10,652 nucleotides of DNA, taken from the NCBI GenBank assembly GCA_021161105.1, contig JAGHBG010000057.1:1-10652 (forward strand), written 5' to 3'. Within the stretch, counting starts at the first letter, position 1, and every line of letters begins with the position of its first letter. This document shows, one piece after another, positions 1 through 7,215 of the stretch. The notes beneath the pieces were generated by a model, which did no database searches, was not told the origin of the DNA, and saw only the letters and a program-made list of their open reading frames with translations. A program made the position numbers and the translations under genes. This DNA comes from Thermotogaceae bacterium. GTDB taxonomy: Bacteria > Thermotogota > Thermotogae > Thermotogales > Thermotogaceae.

Positions 1-18
1 CAGTAAATCACAGCAAAT

Positions 19-363
19 TTAAGAAAGATATTTTTTCACAGATATTAAAGCTGCGATCGAAGGAATAAAGATTATTATCAACAATAAATCAGCCGTTGTA
101 AATTTTTCAGGTTCCGACAAGTAAGACACCAATCTTTCGATTATTAGAAAAACTGTGAGTAAAATGGAAAATATTCCACCTGCTAAAATATGAGCTTTAG
201 TGTGCTCAACTTCACCTCCATAAACCCTTTCAAAACCAAATAAATATACACCAGCAAGCGTGAATATTACAAAACCCCAAAGAACACTTCCACTCTTTAT
301 ATAAAGAATCCCATCAATCAAATACAAAATTCCCAGTACTGCCAGCACTATTTTTTCTTTCAT
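19..363 (-). CDS. Small four-helix membrane protein, translationally coupled to feoB
   Basis: The 114-residue product is not recognised as a named family. It shows four hydrophobic segments, at about residues 5-22, 27-44, 57-76 and 91-108. Short charged loops separate them (FERVYGGEVEHTKAH near 44-58, SEPEKFTT near 83-90), and there is no signal peptide or cysteine. Its ATG (361-363) overlaps the feoB TGA (360-362) as ATGA, and a strong AGGAGGT site lies inside the feoB 3' end at 372-378, about 8 nt upstream, so it should be co-translated with feoB. FeoC, the usual third Feo protein, is a soluble winged-helix protein, so this is not FeoC. A helper of the Feo transporter is an inference from position alone; an unrelated co-transcribed membrane protein is equally possible. 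The gene is complete, with its TAA at 19-21. Confidence 0.75.
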   Translation of the reverse strand: MKEKIVLAVLGILYLIDGILYIKSGSVLWGFVIFTLAGVYLFGFERVYGGEVEHTKAHILAGGIFSILLTVFLIIERLVSYLSEPEKFTTADLLLIIIFIPSIAALISVKKYLS

Positions 364-2315
364 GCAAACATACCTCCTATAAGGGTTATGACTAAAGCTA
401 TAATATATGCAACGCTCAAGCTATAGATAACGCTAATAGCAGCCCATTTCCAGCTGCCAGACTCTGAAGCAGTAGTTGCTATCGTTGCAAAACATGGTAC
501 ATAGGCCATGACAAAGAAAATAAAAGCAAGTGCAGTTACTATATTGAAGTCATGCGCAAGACCCAATGCAAGATTTGCACCAGAACCTCCATACAACATC
601 GAGAGCGTTGAAACTACAACTTCCTTTGCCGCTGTTCCAAAAATCAAAGCTGTAACCATTCGCCAGTTAAAATGAAGCGGGGCAAATACTGGAGAAAGGA
701 ATTTTCCAAGAGCCGCCGCATAACTGTGTTCTATGTCTCCATGGTTGGGCATATATCCCAAAAACCATATAACGATTGATGAAATAAGAATGATTCCTCC
801 AGCTTTTTCTAAAAAGTGCTTTCCCCTTTCCCAAACATACAAAGACAGGTTCTTAAAAGTAGGAATTCTGTATCTTGGAAGTTCCATTATAAGTGGAACC
901 GGTTCTCCTTTAAAAAGTACCCTGTTCCAGAAGAGCGCTGAAACCGCTGTAAGAAGCATGCTGGATATGTATATTATGAATATCATTGCAGTCTCTATAC
1001 CTTTAAAGATTGTTCCAACAATCAATAGATAAACAGGAAGGCGGGCAGAACAGGTTATAAATGGTGACACCAGAATAGTTATCAGACGCTCTCTTGGATC
1101 AGAAATTCCTCTTGTTGACATGATAGATGGAACATTACAACCAAAACCAAGTATTAAAGACATAAATGCTCTTCCACTAAGTTTCAACCTGTACATTATT
1201 CTATCGATAACAAATGCAGCTCTCGGAAGGTAACCGAATTCTTCCAAAAACCCAAGAGCTAAGAACATTCCAAAGATGTTAGGTACGAAAACCAGAACCG
1301 CACCGACTCCACCTATAATACCATCAGCTATAAGTGAAGATACCCAACCATCTCCAGCTATGTTTCTTACAATATCGGCAAGCTTTCCCATTCCAGCATC
1401 TATAAGATCAGAAAATGGCGCCATCACATCAAAGGTAAAACGAAATGTAAGATACATCATGGATAGAAATATAGGAATACCAAGAAATCTATGAGTCATA
1501 ACATGATCTATAGCTTCAGAAAAGGTCATTTTCTGCATTTTTGTGGATACAGCTTCTTTAAGGACAGTGTCAATATATTCATATCTCCTTTTTGCAATTT
1601 TCGAGCGGAAATGTTCATACTTTTCTCCATCCATAGGGTCTAAATTTATAGTATCCTTAAGAAGCTTCAGAACTTCCTCATCGCCTTCGAGATATTTAAC
1701 AGCCAGCCATCTCTCTTTGTAAGACTTCAATTTTTCGGTCTTTTCGATTTCTTTTACTATTCTGCGAATCTCTCTCTCTATTTCTTCGCTGTATCTTATC
1801 TGTACAAGAGAATGAACTTCCTTTGACCTTAAAACATGAAGGATTTTATCCAAAAGCTCCGTTATTCCTTCCCCAGTAACAGCTGATGTGAGAACAGTAT
1901 GGACACCAAAATGTTTTTCAAGCTCATACTTGTTTATGAATACTCCCCGTTTTCTCGCTTCATCTATTGCGTTAACGACAAGTATTATATCTTCTCTCAT
2001 TTCAAGAACTTCTATCAAGAGGTATAACCCCTGTTCCATGTTCAGCGAATCAACCACCACAACCACAACATCTGGAGCTTCTTTCATTATATACTCTCTT
2101 GTTATCTTTTCATCAAGGGAGATAGCACCGAGAGAGTATATTCCAGGCAGATCAACAAACTTTATCTCATTTCCTCTCCACCGTCTTATCCCTTCCCTTC
2201 TTGACACAGTAACGCCGGGCCAATTGGCCACATACTGACGAGACCCTGTTATAGCATTAAAAAGCGAGCTCTTCCCAACATTCGGATTTCCAACAAGAGC
2301 AACAACATTTGCCAT
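360..2315 (-). CDS. feoB: Ferrous iron transport protein B (FeoB)
   Basis: FeoB is the GTPase-coupled inner-membrane permease for Fe2+. The N-terminal G domain has G1 GNPNVGKS (residues 9-16), the switch-I threonine in PGVTVS (T36), G3 DLPG (55-58), G4 NAID (115-118) and a G5-like TSAVTG (143-148). A helical linker region with many charged residues (about 170-270) leads to the membrane domain. The membrane part carries the family's gate motifs: GFGCNVPSIMSTR (C393), PFITCSARLPVY (C422), FGTAAKEVVVSTL (about 559-571) and YVPCFATIATTA (C608). All three conserved membrane cysteines are therefore present. At 651 residues it is a short-form FeoB without an extended C-terminal cytoplasmic tail. It starts 1 nt after the feoA stop, with a GGAGGAG site inside the feoA end (about 2323-2330), so feoA and feoB are clearly one operon. 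No frameshift is seen. Confidence 0.97.
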   Translation of the reverse strand: MANVVALVGNPNVGKSSLFNAITGSRQYVANWPGVTVSRREGIRRWRGNEIKFVDLPGIYSLGAISLDEKITREYIMKEAPDVVVVVVDSLNMEQGLYLLIEVLEMREDIILVVNAIDEARKRGVFINKYELEKHFGVHTVLTSAVTGEGITELLDKILHVLRSKEVHSLVQIRYSEEIEREIRRIVKEIEKTEKLKSYKERWLAVKYLEGDEEVLKLLKDTINLDPMDGEKYEHFRSKIAKRRYEYIDTVLKEAVSTKMQKMTFSEAIDHVMTHRFLGIPIFLSMMYLTFRFTFDVMAPFSDLIDAGMGKLADIVRNIAGDGWVSSLIADGIIGGVGAVLVFVPNIFGMFLALGFLEEFGYLPRAAFVIDRIMYRLKLSGRAFMSLILGFGCNVPSIMSTRGISDPRERLITILVSPFITCSARLPVYLLIVGTIFKGIETAMIFIIYISSMLLTAVSALFWNRVLFKGEPVPLIMELPRYRIPTFKNLSLYVWERGKHFLEKAGGIILISSIVIWFLGYMPNHGDIEHSYAAALGKFLSPVFAPLHFNWRMVTALIFGTAAKEVVVSTLSMLYGGSGANLALGLAHDFNIVTALAFIFFVMAYVPCFATIATTASESGSWKWAAISVIYSLSVAYIIALVITLIGGMFA

Positions 2316-2316
2316 A

Positions 2317-2760
2317 TCAAATCTCCTCCACTATTATTTTTTCTGCCATTCCCATGCCTATCTTTGTTTCTTTACCATTTACGAAAGCAATTATGGGATA
2401 CCTTTTAAGAACCTGTATAACACTTCCTTCTTTAATTCCTAAGGAAGCCATTCTTGATAAAAAGAAGGTTCCTCCCGCAAATTCTCTAACAATATATTTT
2501 TTCCCGACTTCCGCCATGGATAATGGTATAAATCTCGAAATCGGTTCAACCTCTATAAACGCAGCCTCATCATTTCTTAAAGTTATCATCTTTCCTCTAA
2601 CAAGATAAACTCTTGGATCTCCAAGAGGTGCTTCTCTTACAACCTCAACAACAGAGCCTGGTACAAACCCCAGTCCAAATATCCTATTTTGAAGACCTGG
2701 AGGAAAGTACACGTTTACCACCTTTACTTTTGTTCCTACTACAACTTCAGACAACCTCAT
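2317..2760 (-). CDS. feoA: FeoA protein with two tandem FeoA (SH3-like) domains
   Basis: FeoA is a small cytosolic SH3-like protein that assists or regulates FeoB. A usual FeoA is about 75-85 residues; this one is 147 and reads as two copies in one chain. Copy 1 (about 1-73) has LGFVPGSVVEVVREAPLGDP followed by LRNDEAAFIEV. Copy 2 (about 77-147) has MAEVGKKY, then MASLGIKEGSVIQVLKR, then GMAEKIIVE. Both copies keep the LG(x)xxGSVxxV turn; the second lacks the P-x-GDP stretch. The ATG at 2758-2760 has a good TGGAGGT site 8 nt upstream (2768-2774). It is the first gene of the feoA-feoB-membrane protein operon. The FeoA fold is also found at the C-terminus of DtxR-type regulators, but there is no DNA-binding domain here. 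The double domain is read from the sequence; any effect on FeoB stoichiometry is inference. Confidence 0.93.
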   Translation of the reverse strand: MRLSEVVVGTKVKVVNVYFPPGLQNRIFGLGFVPGSVVEVVREAPLGDPRVYLVRGKMITLRNDEAAFIEVEPISRFIPLSMAEVGKKYIVREFAGGTFFLSRMASLGIKEGSVIQVLKRYPIIAFVNGKETKIGMGMAEKIIVEEI

Positions 2761-2842
2761 CTGTGATGACCTCCATTTAAAGTTATGTTAGACTTAGCTA
2801 TATAGTCATATCATGTGATTATACTACTTTGGGGGTGAGGGT
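2761..2842. promoter_or_regulatory. Divergent control region between feoA and the DUF47-pit operon
   Basis: These 82 bp must hold the promoters of both divergent operons. For feoA (minus strand) there is a perfect TATAAT at 2818-2823, which would give a leader of about 50 nt, but no -35 resembling TTGACA at the right spacing. For the plus-strand operon the best -10 is TATAGT at 2801-2806, also without a good -35. A second match, TATACT at 2820-2825, would start transcription almost inside the ribosome site. CTATATAG (2798-2805) is a perfect 8-bp palindrome, and ATCATGTGAT (2810-2819) has inverted ATCA/TGAT arms. I see no convincing Fur box or IdeR-type site. The weak -35 regions suggest activator dependence or shared regulation, but this is inference. 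Confidence 0.4.
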
Positions 2843-3514
2843 GTGGAGAGGTTTTTTAAGAAGCTTTTCCCAAAAGTATCACCTGTTGAACTTATAGAAA
2901 GACATGCACATATATGTCATGAAGTCGCAAAAGATCTTCAAATAGCTATTAAGAAATATTTAGATGGCCAGCCACTTGAAGAATATGAGCGGCTCGTTGA
3001 CAGATATGAGAAAGATTCAGATGAAATTAAAACTCAAATGAAAAAGATATATTCAAACCTCAGATGGTCCTTTTTTGACAAAGCTGAGGTAAGAAAACTC
3101 ATATCTGATCAAGAAAAAATGGTAGACATAACCGATGATATCATCAAGCTTTTAACAATGAATCAGATTGATGAAATTCCACAGGATATAAAAGATATGA
3201 TGATGGAACTCACAAGTGAAGTAGTTAAAAGTGTTGAGAATATGGTGAAAACAATTTACGGTCTTGAGAAAGTGGCTGAATCAAGTTTCTCACCCGCCGA
3301 AATAGAGAAAGAAGAGATGTTGATGGAAAAAGTCGAAAAGGATGAAACTTTAACGGATGAAATAGGAAAAAAGTTAGGACAGAGGATCTTCTCTTTGAAA
3401 AATTCTATGAATCCTGTTGATGTTATATTTTTAGGAAGGATAACCACAATGCTAATGGAAGTTGCTGATCTCGCAGAAAACGCCGCAGAAAGAATTAAAC
3501 TGTTATTCTCTTAA
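2843..3514 (+). CDS. DUF47 / PhoU-like phosphate transport accessory protein
   Basis: The 223-residue soluble, almost wholly helical protein matches the DUF47 (TIGR00153-type, PhoU-related) family that is regularly encoded just upstream of PiT permeases. Visible signs are the N-terminal FPKVSPVELIERHAHICHEV, the long charged helices that follow, a middle RWSFFDKAEVRKLISDQEKMVDITDDI stretch split by a turn, and the C-terminal segment with VDVIFLGRITTMLMEVADLA and AENAAERI. The start is GTG (2843-2845) with GGGGGTGAG just upstream (2831-2839); no other in-frame start is available before an ATG about 65 codons in. Its stop is 14 bp before the pit ATG. The likely role is in controlling or supporting phosphate import by the adjacent permease. 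That rests on family and context, not on any catalytic motif. Confidence 0.9.
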   Translation: MERFFKKLFPKVSPVELIERHAHICHEVAKDLQIAIKKYLDGQPLEEYERLVDRYEKDSDEIKTQMKKIYSNLRWSFFDKAEVRKLISDQEKMVDITDDIIKLLTMNQIDEIPQDIKDMMMELTSEVVKSVENMVKTIYGLEKVAESSFSPAEIEKEEMLMEKVEKDETLTDEIGKKLGQRIFSLKNSMNPVDVIFLGRITTMLMEVADLAENAAERIKLLFS

Positions 3515-3528
3515 GGGAGGCTTTCAGA

Positions 3529-4713
3529 ATGCTGGAGCTTGCTATGCTTTTGGGATTTGCTATGGCTTTTGCTATTGGAGCAAACGATGTTGCAAACAGT
3601 ATGGCAACTGCTGTCGGTGCAAAAGCAATAACACCAAAACAGGCTGTATTCATCAGTGGGATTCTGGAATTTCTTGGAGCAGCTCTTTTTGGTTCTCAAG
3701 TTACAAAAACTATCGCAAAGGGCATTGTTCACCTTGAAATGATTGACTCTACTGAGAAGATACTCACAGGTGCTATGGCAGCTCTTGTTGCATCAACTGT
3801 ATGGATTATCTTTGCAACGATCTGGGGTATGCCAGTGTCAACCACACACTCTATAGTTGGCGGAATGCTGGGTTTTGGCATAGCAGCATCTGGCTGGCAT
3901 GCTGTAAATTGGGTAAAAATGGGAATAATCGCACTTACATGGATTACTTCTCCTTTCATCGGCGGAGTTATAGCTTATGCTGTTTTTAAGTTCATTAGTA
4001 TTGCTATACTTCACAGAAAAGATCCTGCAAAAGCCTCAAAAATATGGACTCCGCTTTTAGTAGGAGTAGCGTTTTACATAATTGCCCTTCTTCTTGGAAT
4101 AAAAACTCTTAAACTAAGCATATTAAATTCAAACTTTTTCGGAATAATTGCTGGACTCATATCTTATGTAATAGTTTTCCTATATGTTAGAAAATTTAAA
4201 TCTATAGATCCTTATGAGACTGTCGAGCGGATATTCAGGAAAGCTCAGGTTGTTACCTCCTGCTATGTTAGTTTCTCTCATGGAGCCAATGATGTTGCAA
4301 ATGCCTTAGGACCGCTTGCTTTGATGTACATAATTTTAAAAACCGGATATACAAGCGGGGTAATAGAAATTCCAAAATGGATTTTAGCATTTGGCGGATT
4401 AGGAATAGCATTTGGTGTTGCTCTTCTTGGATACAGGGTAATGAAAACAGTGGGTGAAGGTATAACAGAGCTCAATAACACAAGAGGATTTTCTATAGAC
4501 TTTGCAACTGCAACAACAGTGTTCATTGCTTCATTTACAGGAATTCCGGTATCATCAACTCACACAGTTGTTGGTGCCGTCACCGGAGTTGGACTTGCCC
4601 GGGGAATTGAAGTGGTAAATGTCGGAATCCTTAAAAACATCATAATATCCTGGCTCGTTACTGTACCCTTTGCTGCAGGAGTCAGTTATTTGATAGTAGT
4701 ATTTTTTTCCTGA
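3529..4713 (+). CDS. pit: PiT-family inorganic phosphate permease
   Basis: This is a low-affinity inorganic phosphate (or metal-phosphate) symporter of the inner membrane, driven by H+ or Na+. The 394 residues show the two inverted halves typical of the family, each with its signature. The N-terminal half has GANDVANSMATAVGAKAI (from residue 17) and GMPVSTTHSIVGG (100-112). The C-terminal half has SHGANDVANALGPLA (GANDVAN at 252-258) and GIPVSSTHTVVGA (338-350). About ten or more hydrophobic helices are spread over the chain, with a polar central loop containing RKFKSIDPYETVERIFRKA. The ATG has an AAGGGAGG site (3513-3520) that overlaps the DUF47 stop codon, so the two genes are one operon. 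The coupling ion cannot be read from the sequence with confidence; an Na+-pumping pyrophosphatase is encoded next door. Confidence 0.95.
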   Translation: MLELAMLLGFAMAFAIGANDVANSMATAVGAKAITPKQAVFISGILEFLGAALFGSQVTKTIAKGIVHLEMIDSTEKILTGAMAALVASTVWIIFATIWGMPVSTTHSIVGGMLGFGIAASGWHAVNWVKMGIIALTWITSPFIGGVIAYAVFKFISIAILHRKDPAKASKIWTPLLVGVAFYIIALLLGIKTLKLSILNSNFFGIIAGLISYVIVFLYVRKFKSIDPYETVERIFRKAQVVTSCYVSFSHGANDVANALGPLALMYIILKTGYTSGVIEIPKWILAFGGLGIAFGVALLGYRVMKTVGEGITELNNTRGFSIDFATATTVFIASFTGIPVSSTHTVVGAVTGVGLARGIEVVNVGILKNIIISWLVTVPFAAGVSYLIVVFFS

Positions 4714-4879
4714 GAAGTTTAAAAACAAATTATTCGCCGTTCTCAAATAAAGTAATTGATATGGAAATAGTCAGGCAGGCGAGAATAGTACACGTGAAAT
4801 TACACAAAAATAAAGTGTAAAAAGCAGGTATTTTTTACTGTTTTTCAGGAAAATATCACATAATCTTACCTACCAAATC

Positions 4880-4908
4880 TAATGATGACACCATCATTGA
4901 ATTTTTTT
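4880..4908 (+). terminator. Weak hairpin terminator after pit
   Basis: AATGATG (4881-4887) and CATCATT (4892-4898) pair around an ACAC loop, and seven T residues follow at 4902-4908. The stem is AT-rich with two G-C pairs, so it is weaker than the terminators after hppA and groEL, and it lies about 165 bp past the pit stop. The stretch in between (4714-4879) shows no gene and only a 6-bp inverted repeat, TTACAC/GTGTAA (4800-4820), with no T run behind it. Partial read-through into hppA is possible. Confidence 0.5.
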
Positions 4909-4911
4909 ATA

Positions 4912-4940
4912 TTGACTTTTTCATCACATGGTGTGACAAT
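4912..4940 (+). promoter_or_regulatory. Probable promoter of hppA with extended -10
   Basis: TTGACT (4912-4917) is a 5/6 match to the -35 consensus. After a 17-bp spacer comes GACAAT (4935-4940), a 4/6 match to TATAAT, preceded by TGT (4932-4934), an extended -10 element. Transcription would start near 4947 and leave a leader of about 63 nt before the hppA ATG. The element sits directly after the hairpin terminator of the previous operon. This suggests hppA is its own transcription unit, although read-through from pit cannot be excluded. Confidence 0.6.
4924..4936. promoter_or_regulatory. Small palindrome across the hppA promoter spacer and -10
   Basis: TCACA (4924-4928) and TGTGA (4932-4936) are perfect inverted arms around TGG. 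The site covers the promoter spacer and the first two bases of the -10, a position where a bound protein would block RNA polymerase. The minus-strand reading of 4921-4936 matches 13 of 16 bases of 2806-2821 in the feoA/DUF47 control region. No known regulator is assigned, and a chance match is quite possible. Confidence 0.25.
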
Positions 4941-5009
4941 ATCCCAGAGCTTTTTGTGAAATCTCTTATTATGTTGAAATCAATTTCATAAATTCATGGA
5001 GGGGAGAGT

Positions 5010-7172
5010 ATGGCTCTTTTGTATGCATTGATAATTAGTATTATTGCTCTTTCTCTTGCTTACATCAATTACAAAAAAGTCGTGCAAAGAGATGAAGGAA
5101 CTGAGAAAATGAAGCAAATATCACAGATGATAAGGGAAGGAGCAGCTACTTTTCTTCGACATGAAAATTCCACGGTATTTAAGGTTATGCTGCCTATAGC
5201 AATCGTCTTAATGATAACTACAACCTGGCATGTAGGAATAGCATTTATACTTGGAGCAACGCTGAGTATGCTCGCAGGAGTCTTTGGCATGAAATCAGCT
5301 ACTCAAGCTAATGTCAGAGTCACTAATGAAGCACGGAAAACCAAAAGTATAGCAAACGCTCTAAAGGTAGCATATTTGGGTGGAAGTGTTATGGGACTTT
5401 CTGTGGCAGGACTTTCCATACTGGGTCTTGTTGTAGTGTACTTCATTTTCGGAAAACTCCTGGGACAGCTTTCTGAAGGAAAGCTCATAATAGAAACAAA
5501 TTGGCTCGGAATAAATTTTATACCTTTCACAATGACAGTGTCTGGATATGCTCTGGGGTGTTCCTTAATGGCACTCTTTGACAGAGTAGGTGGTGGTGTT
5601 TATACAAAAGCAGCTGATATGGCTGCTGATCTTGTCGGAAAAACAGAACTCAAACTTCCGGAAGATGATCCCAGAAATCCTGCCACAATTGCAGACAATG
5701 TTGGGGACAATGTTGGAGATGTTGCAGGACTTGGAGCTGATTTGCTGGAAAGCTTTGTCGGTGCACTGGTCTCATCAACAATACTGGCAGCCTATATGTT
5801 TAGACTTTACAAAGGAATTTCTTATGAAACAACCATAAGCCTTGTTGACTATCCGATTGCTCTTGCAGCAACAGGACTTTTGTCATCAATAGTAGGGATA
5901 CTCTTTGTGATTTCAAGAAAAAAAAGTAAGGACCCACAAAAAACTCTTGATGGAGGATTATGGACATCGGCAATATTGACAATCCTTTTAAGCTTTTTGA
6001 TAACCTACTGGATATTTCATGGGAAAGAAGATCTTGCTAATGTTGGATTCAGGTACGGATGGGCTTCTCCTTGGGGTGCACTCATCATAGGTATAGTGGT
6101 AGGTATTGCAATGGGAAACTGGGCAGAATATTACACAAGTGATAAATTCAAGCCAACAAGAATTCTAAGCTATCAATCAAAAAGAGGAGTAGGCGTTGTA
6201 ATAAGTAATGGTCTGGCTCTTGGAATGGAAAGCACGTTCATGCCAACATTAACACTGGCTGCTGGAATACTGATCTCAGACTTATTCGCTGGACTTTATG
6301 GAGTAGCCATATCAGCCGCTGGCATGCTATCCTTTGTTGCTACTGCTGTTTCTACAGACAGTTATGGTCCCATAGCAGACAACGCTGGTGGAATTAGTGA
6401 AATGGCAGGTCTTGAGGAAGATGTAAGAAAGATAACCGACAGGCTCGATTCAGTTGGTAATACAACAGCAGCTATAGGAAAAGGTTTTGCTATAGGTTCA
6501 GCAGCATTGGCAGCGCTTTCTTTGTTTGCTTCTTATATATTCTCACAAATAAGTCCAAAAGATCTGGAAAATCTGAGAAGTGTTTCGCAAGTTCTTGTTC
6601 TCAACATGATGAACGCAAAAACAATAGCAGGTGCATTGATGGGAGCAGCTCTTCCATTTATGTTCAGTGGTATGTTGATAAAATCAGTAGCCGACTCTGC
6701 CGGTGAAATGGTAGAGGAAATCAGAAGACAATTTAAAGTAAATCCAGAAATTGCCGAAGGAAAAACTCCTCCTGATTACAACAGATGTATAGAAATATGC
6801 AGCAGTGGCGCTTTGAGGAAAATGAAAGCTCCTGCATTTATAGCCGTTTTCACCCCTCTCATCAGTGGCTTTTTGTTTGGCACACAGTTCGTTGGTGGTT
6901 TATTGATCGGTACGTTGCTATCAGGTGTAATGTTAGCTATATTCTGTGCAAATTCAGGCGGCGCCTGGGATAATGCCAAAAAGTACCTTGAGCAGGGGAA
7001 CATAGAGGGTATTGGCAAGGGAACAGAAGAGCACAGTGCGCTTGTCGTTGGAGACACTGTTGGAGATCCTCTAAAGGATACTGTTGGACCATCTCTCGAT
7101 ATACTCATAAAAATAATGTCAGTTGTTTCAATTATAGCTTCCTCAATATTTAAGGTATATCATTTGTTCTGA
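5010..7172 (+). CDS. hppA: Membrane-bound ion-pumping pyrophosphatase, probable Na+-pumping, K+-dependent type
   Basis: This integral membrane pyrophosphatase hydrolyses cytosolic pyrophosphate to phosphate and pumps Na+ and/or H+ outward. The 720 residues are of normal bacterial length, with about 16 hydrophobic helices. Active-site signatures include GGGVYTKAADMAADLVGK (194-211), EDDPRNP (218-224), DNVGDNVGD (229-237), STDSYGPIADNAGGI (448-462), NSGGAWDNAKKYLE (648-661) and GDTVGDPLKDTVGPS (681-695). GNTTAA (483-488) has alanine where K+-independent enzymes have lysine, which indicates K+ dependence. The gate glutamate is in ADLLES (D244, E247), the position used by Na+-pumping members such as the T. 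maritima enzyme, rather than one turn later as in plant H+ pumps. The ATG has GGAGGGGAG at 4998-5006. Minor departures are L688 for the usual F after GDP and D697 for the usual N before ILIK. The ion preference is inferred from residues, not proven. Confidence 0.97.
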   Translation: MALLYALIISIIALSLAYINYKKVVQRDEGTEKMKQISQMIREGAATFLRHENSTVFKVMLPIAIVLMITTTWHVGIAFILGATLSMLAGVFGMKSATQANVRVTNEARKTKSIANALKVAYLGGSVMGLSVAGLSILGLVVVYFIFGKLLGQLSEGKLIIETNWLGINFIPFTMTVSGYALGCSLMALFDRVGGGVYTKAADMAADLVGKTELKLPEDDPRNPATIADNVGDNVGDVAGLGADLLESFVGALVSSTILAAYMFRLYKGISYETTISLVDYPIALAATGLLSSIVGILFVISRKKSKDPQKTLDGGLWTSAILTILLSFLITYWIFHGKEDLANVGFRYGWASPWGALIIGIVVGIAMGNWAEYYTSDKFKPTRILSYQSKRGVGVVISNGLALGMESTFMPTLTLAAGILISDLFAGLYGVAISAAGMLSFVATAVSTDSYGPIADNAGGISEMAGLEEDVRKITDRLDSVGNTTAAIGKGFAIGSAALAALSLFASYIFSQISPKDLENLRSVSQVLVLNMMNAKTIAGALMGAALPFMFSGMLIKSVADSAGEMVEEIRRQFKVNPEIAEGKTPPDYNRCIEICSSGALRKMKAPAFIAVFTPLISGFLFGTQFVGGLLIGTLLSGVMLAIFCANSGGAWDNAKKYLEQGNIEGIGKGTEEHSALVVGDTVGDPLKDTVGPSLDILIKIMSVVSIIASSIFKVYHLF

Positions 7173-7190
7173 TCTAATGAGAAACAAAAG

Positions 7191-7215
7191 AGCCGGGCGA
7201 CAGCCCGGCTTTTTT
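7191..7215 (+). terminator. Strong intrinsic terminator of hppA
   Basis: AGCCGGGC (7191-7198) and GCCCGGCT (7203-7210) form a perfect 8-bp GC-rich stem around GACA, followed at once by TTTTTT (7210-7215) and further T runs up to about 7226. It begins 18 bp after the hppA stop codon. A short A-rich stretch precedes the stem, so weak action on the opposite strand is possible. Confidence 0.93.

Noticed and set aside
2784..2810. Fur or IdeR box upstream of feoA
   Set aside because: Only TATG/CATA arms and scattered TTAG half-sites are seen; they do not fit either consensus well enough to call.
4732..4786. Possible riboswitch-like long-range pairing (ATTC-GCC with GGC-GA-GAAT) downstream of pit
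   Set aside because: A bulged 7-bp stem with a loop of about 39 nt, upstream of the predicted hppA transcription start, and matching no known riboswitch pattern.
4761..4820. 19-codon frame MEIVRQARIVHVKLHKNKV after pit
   Set aside because: No ribosome binding site, very short, and it ends inside a small inverted repeat; no support for a gene.
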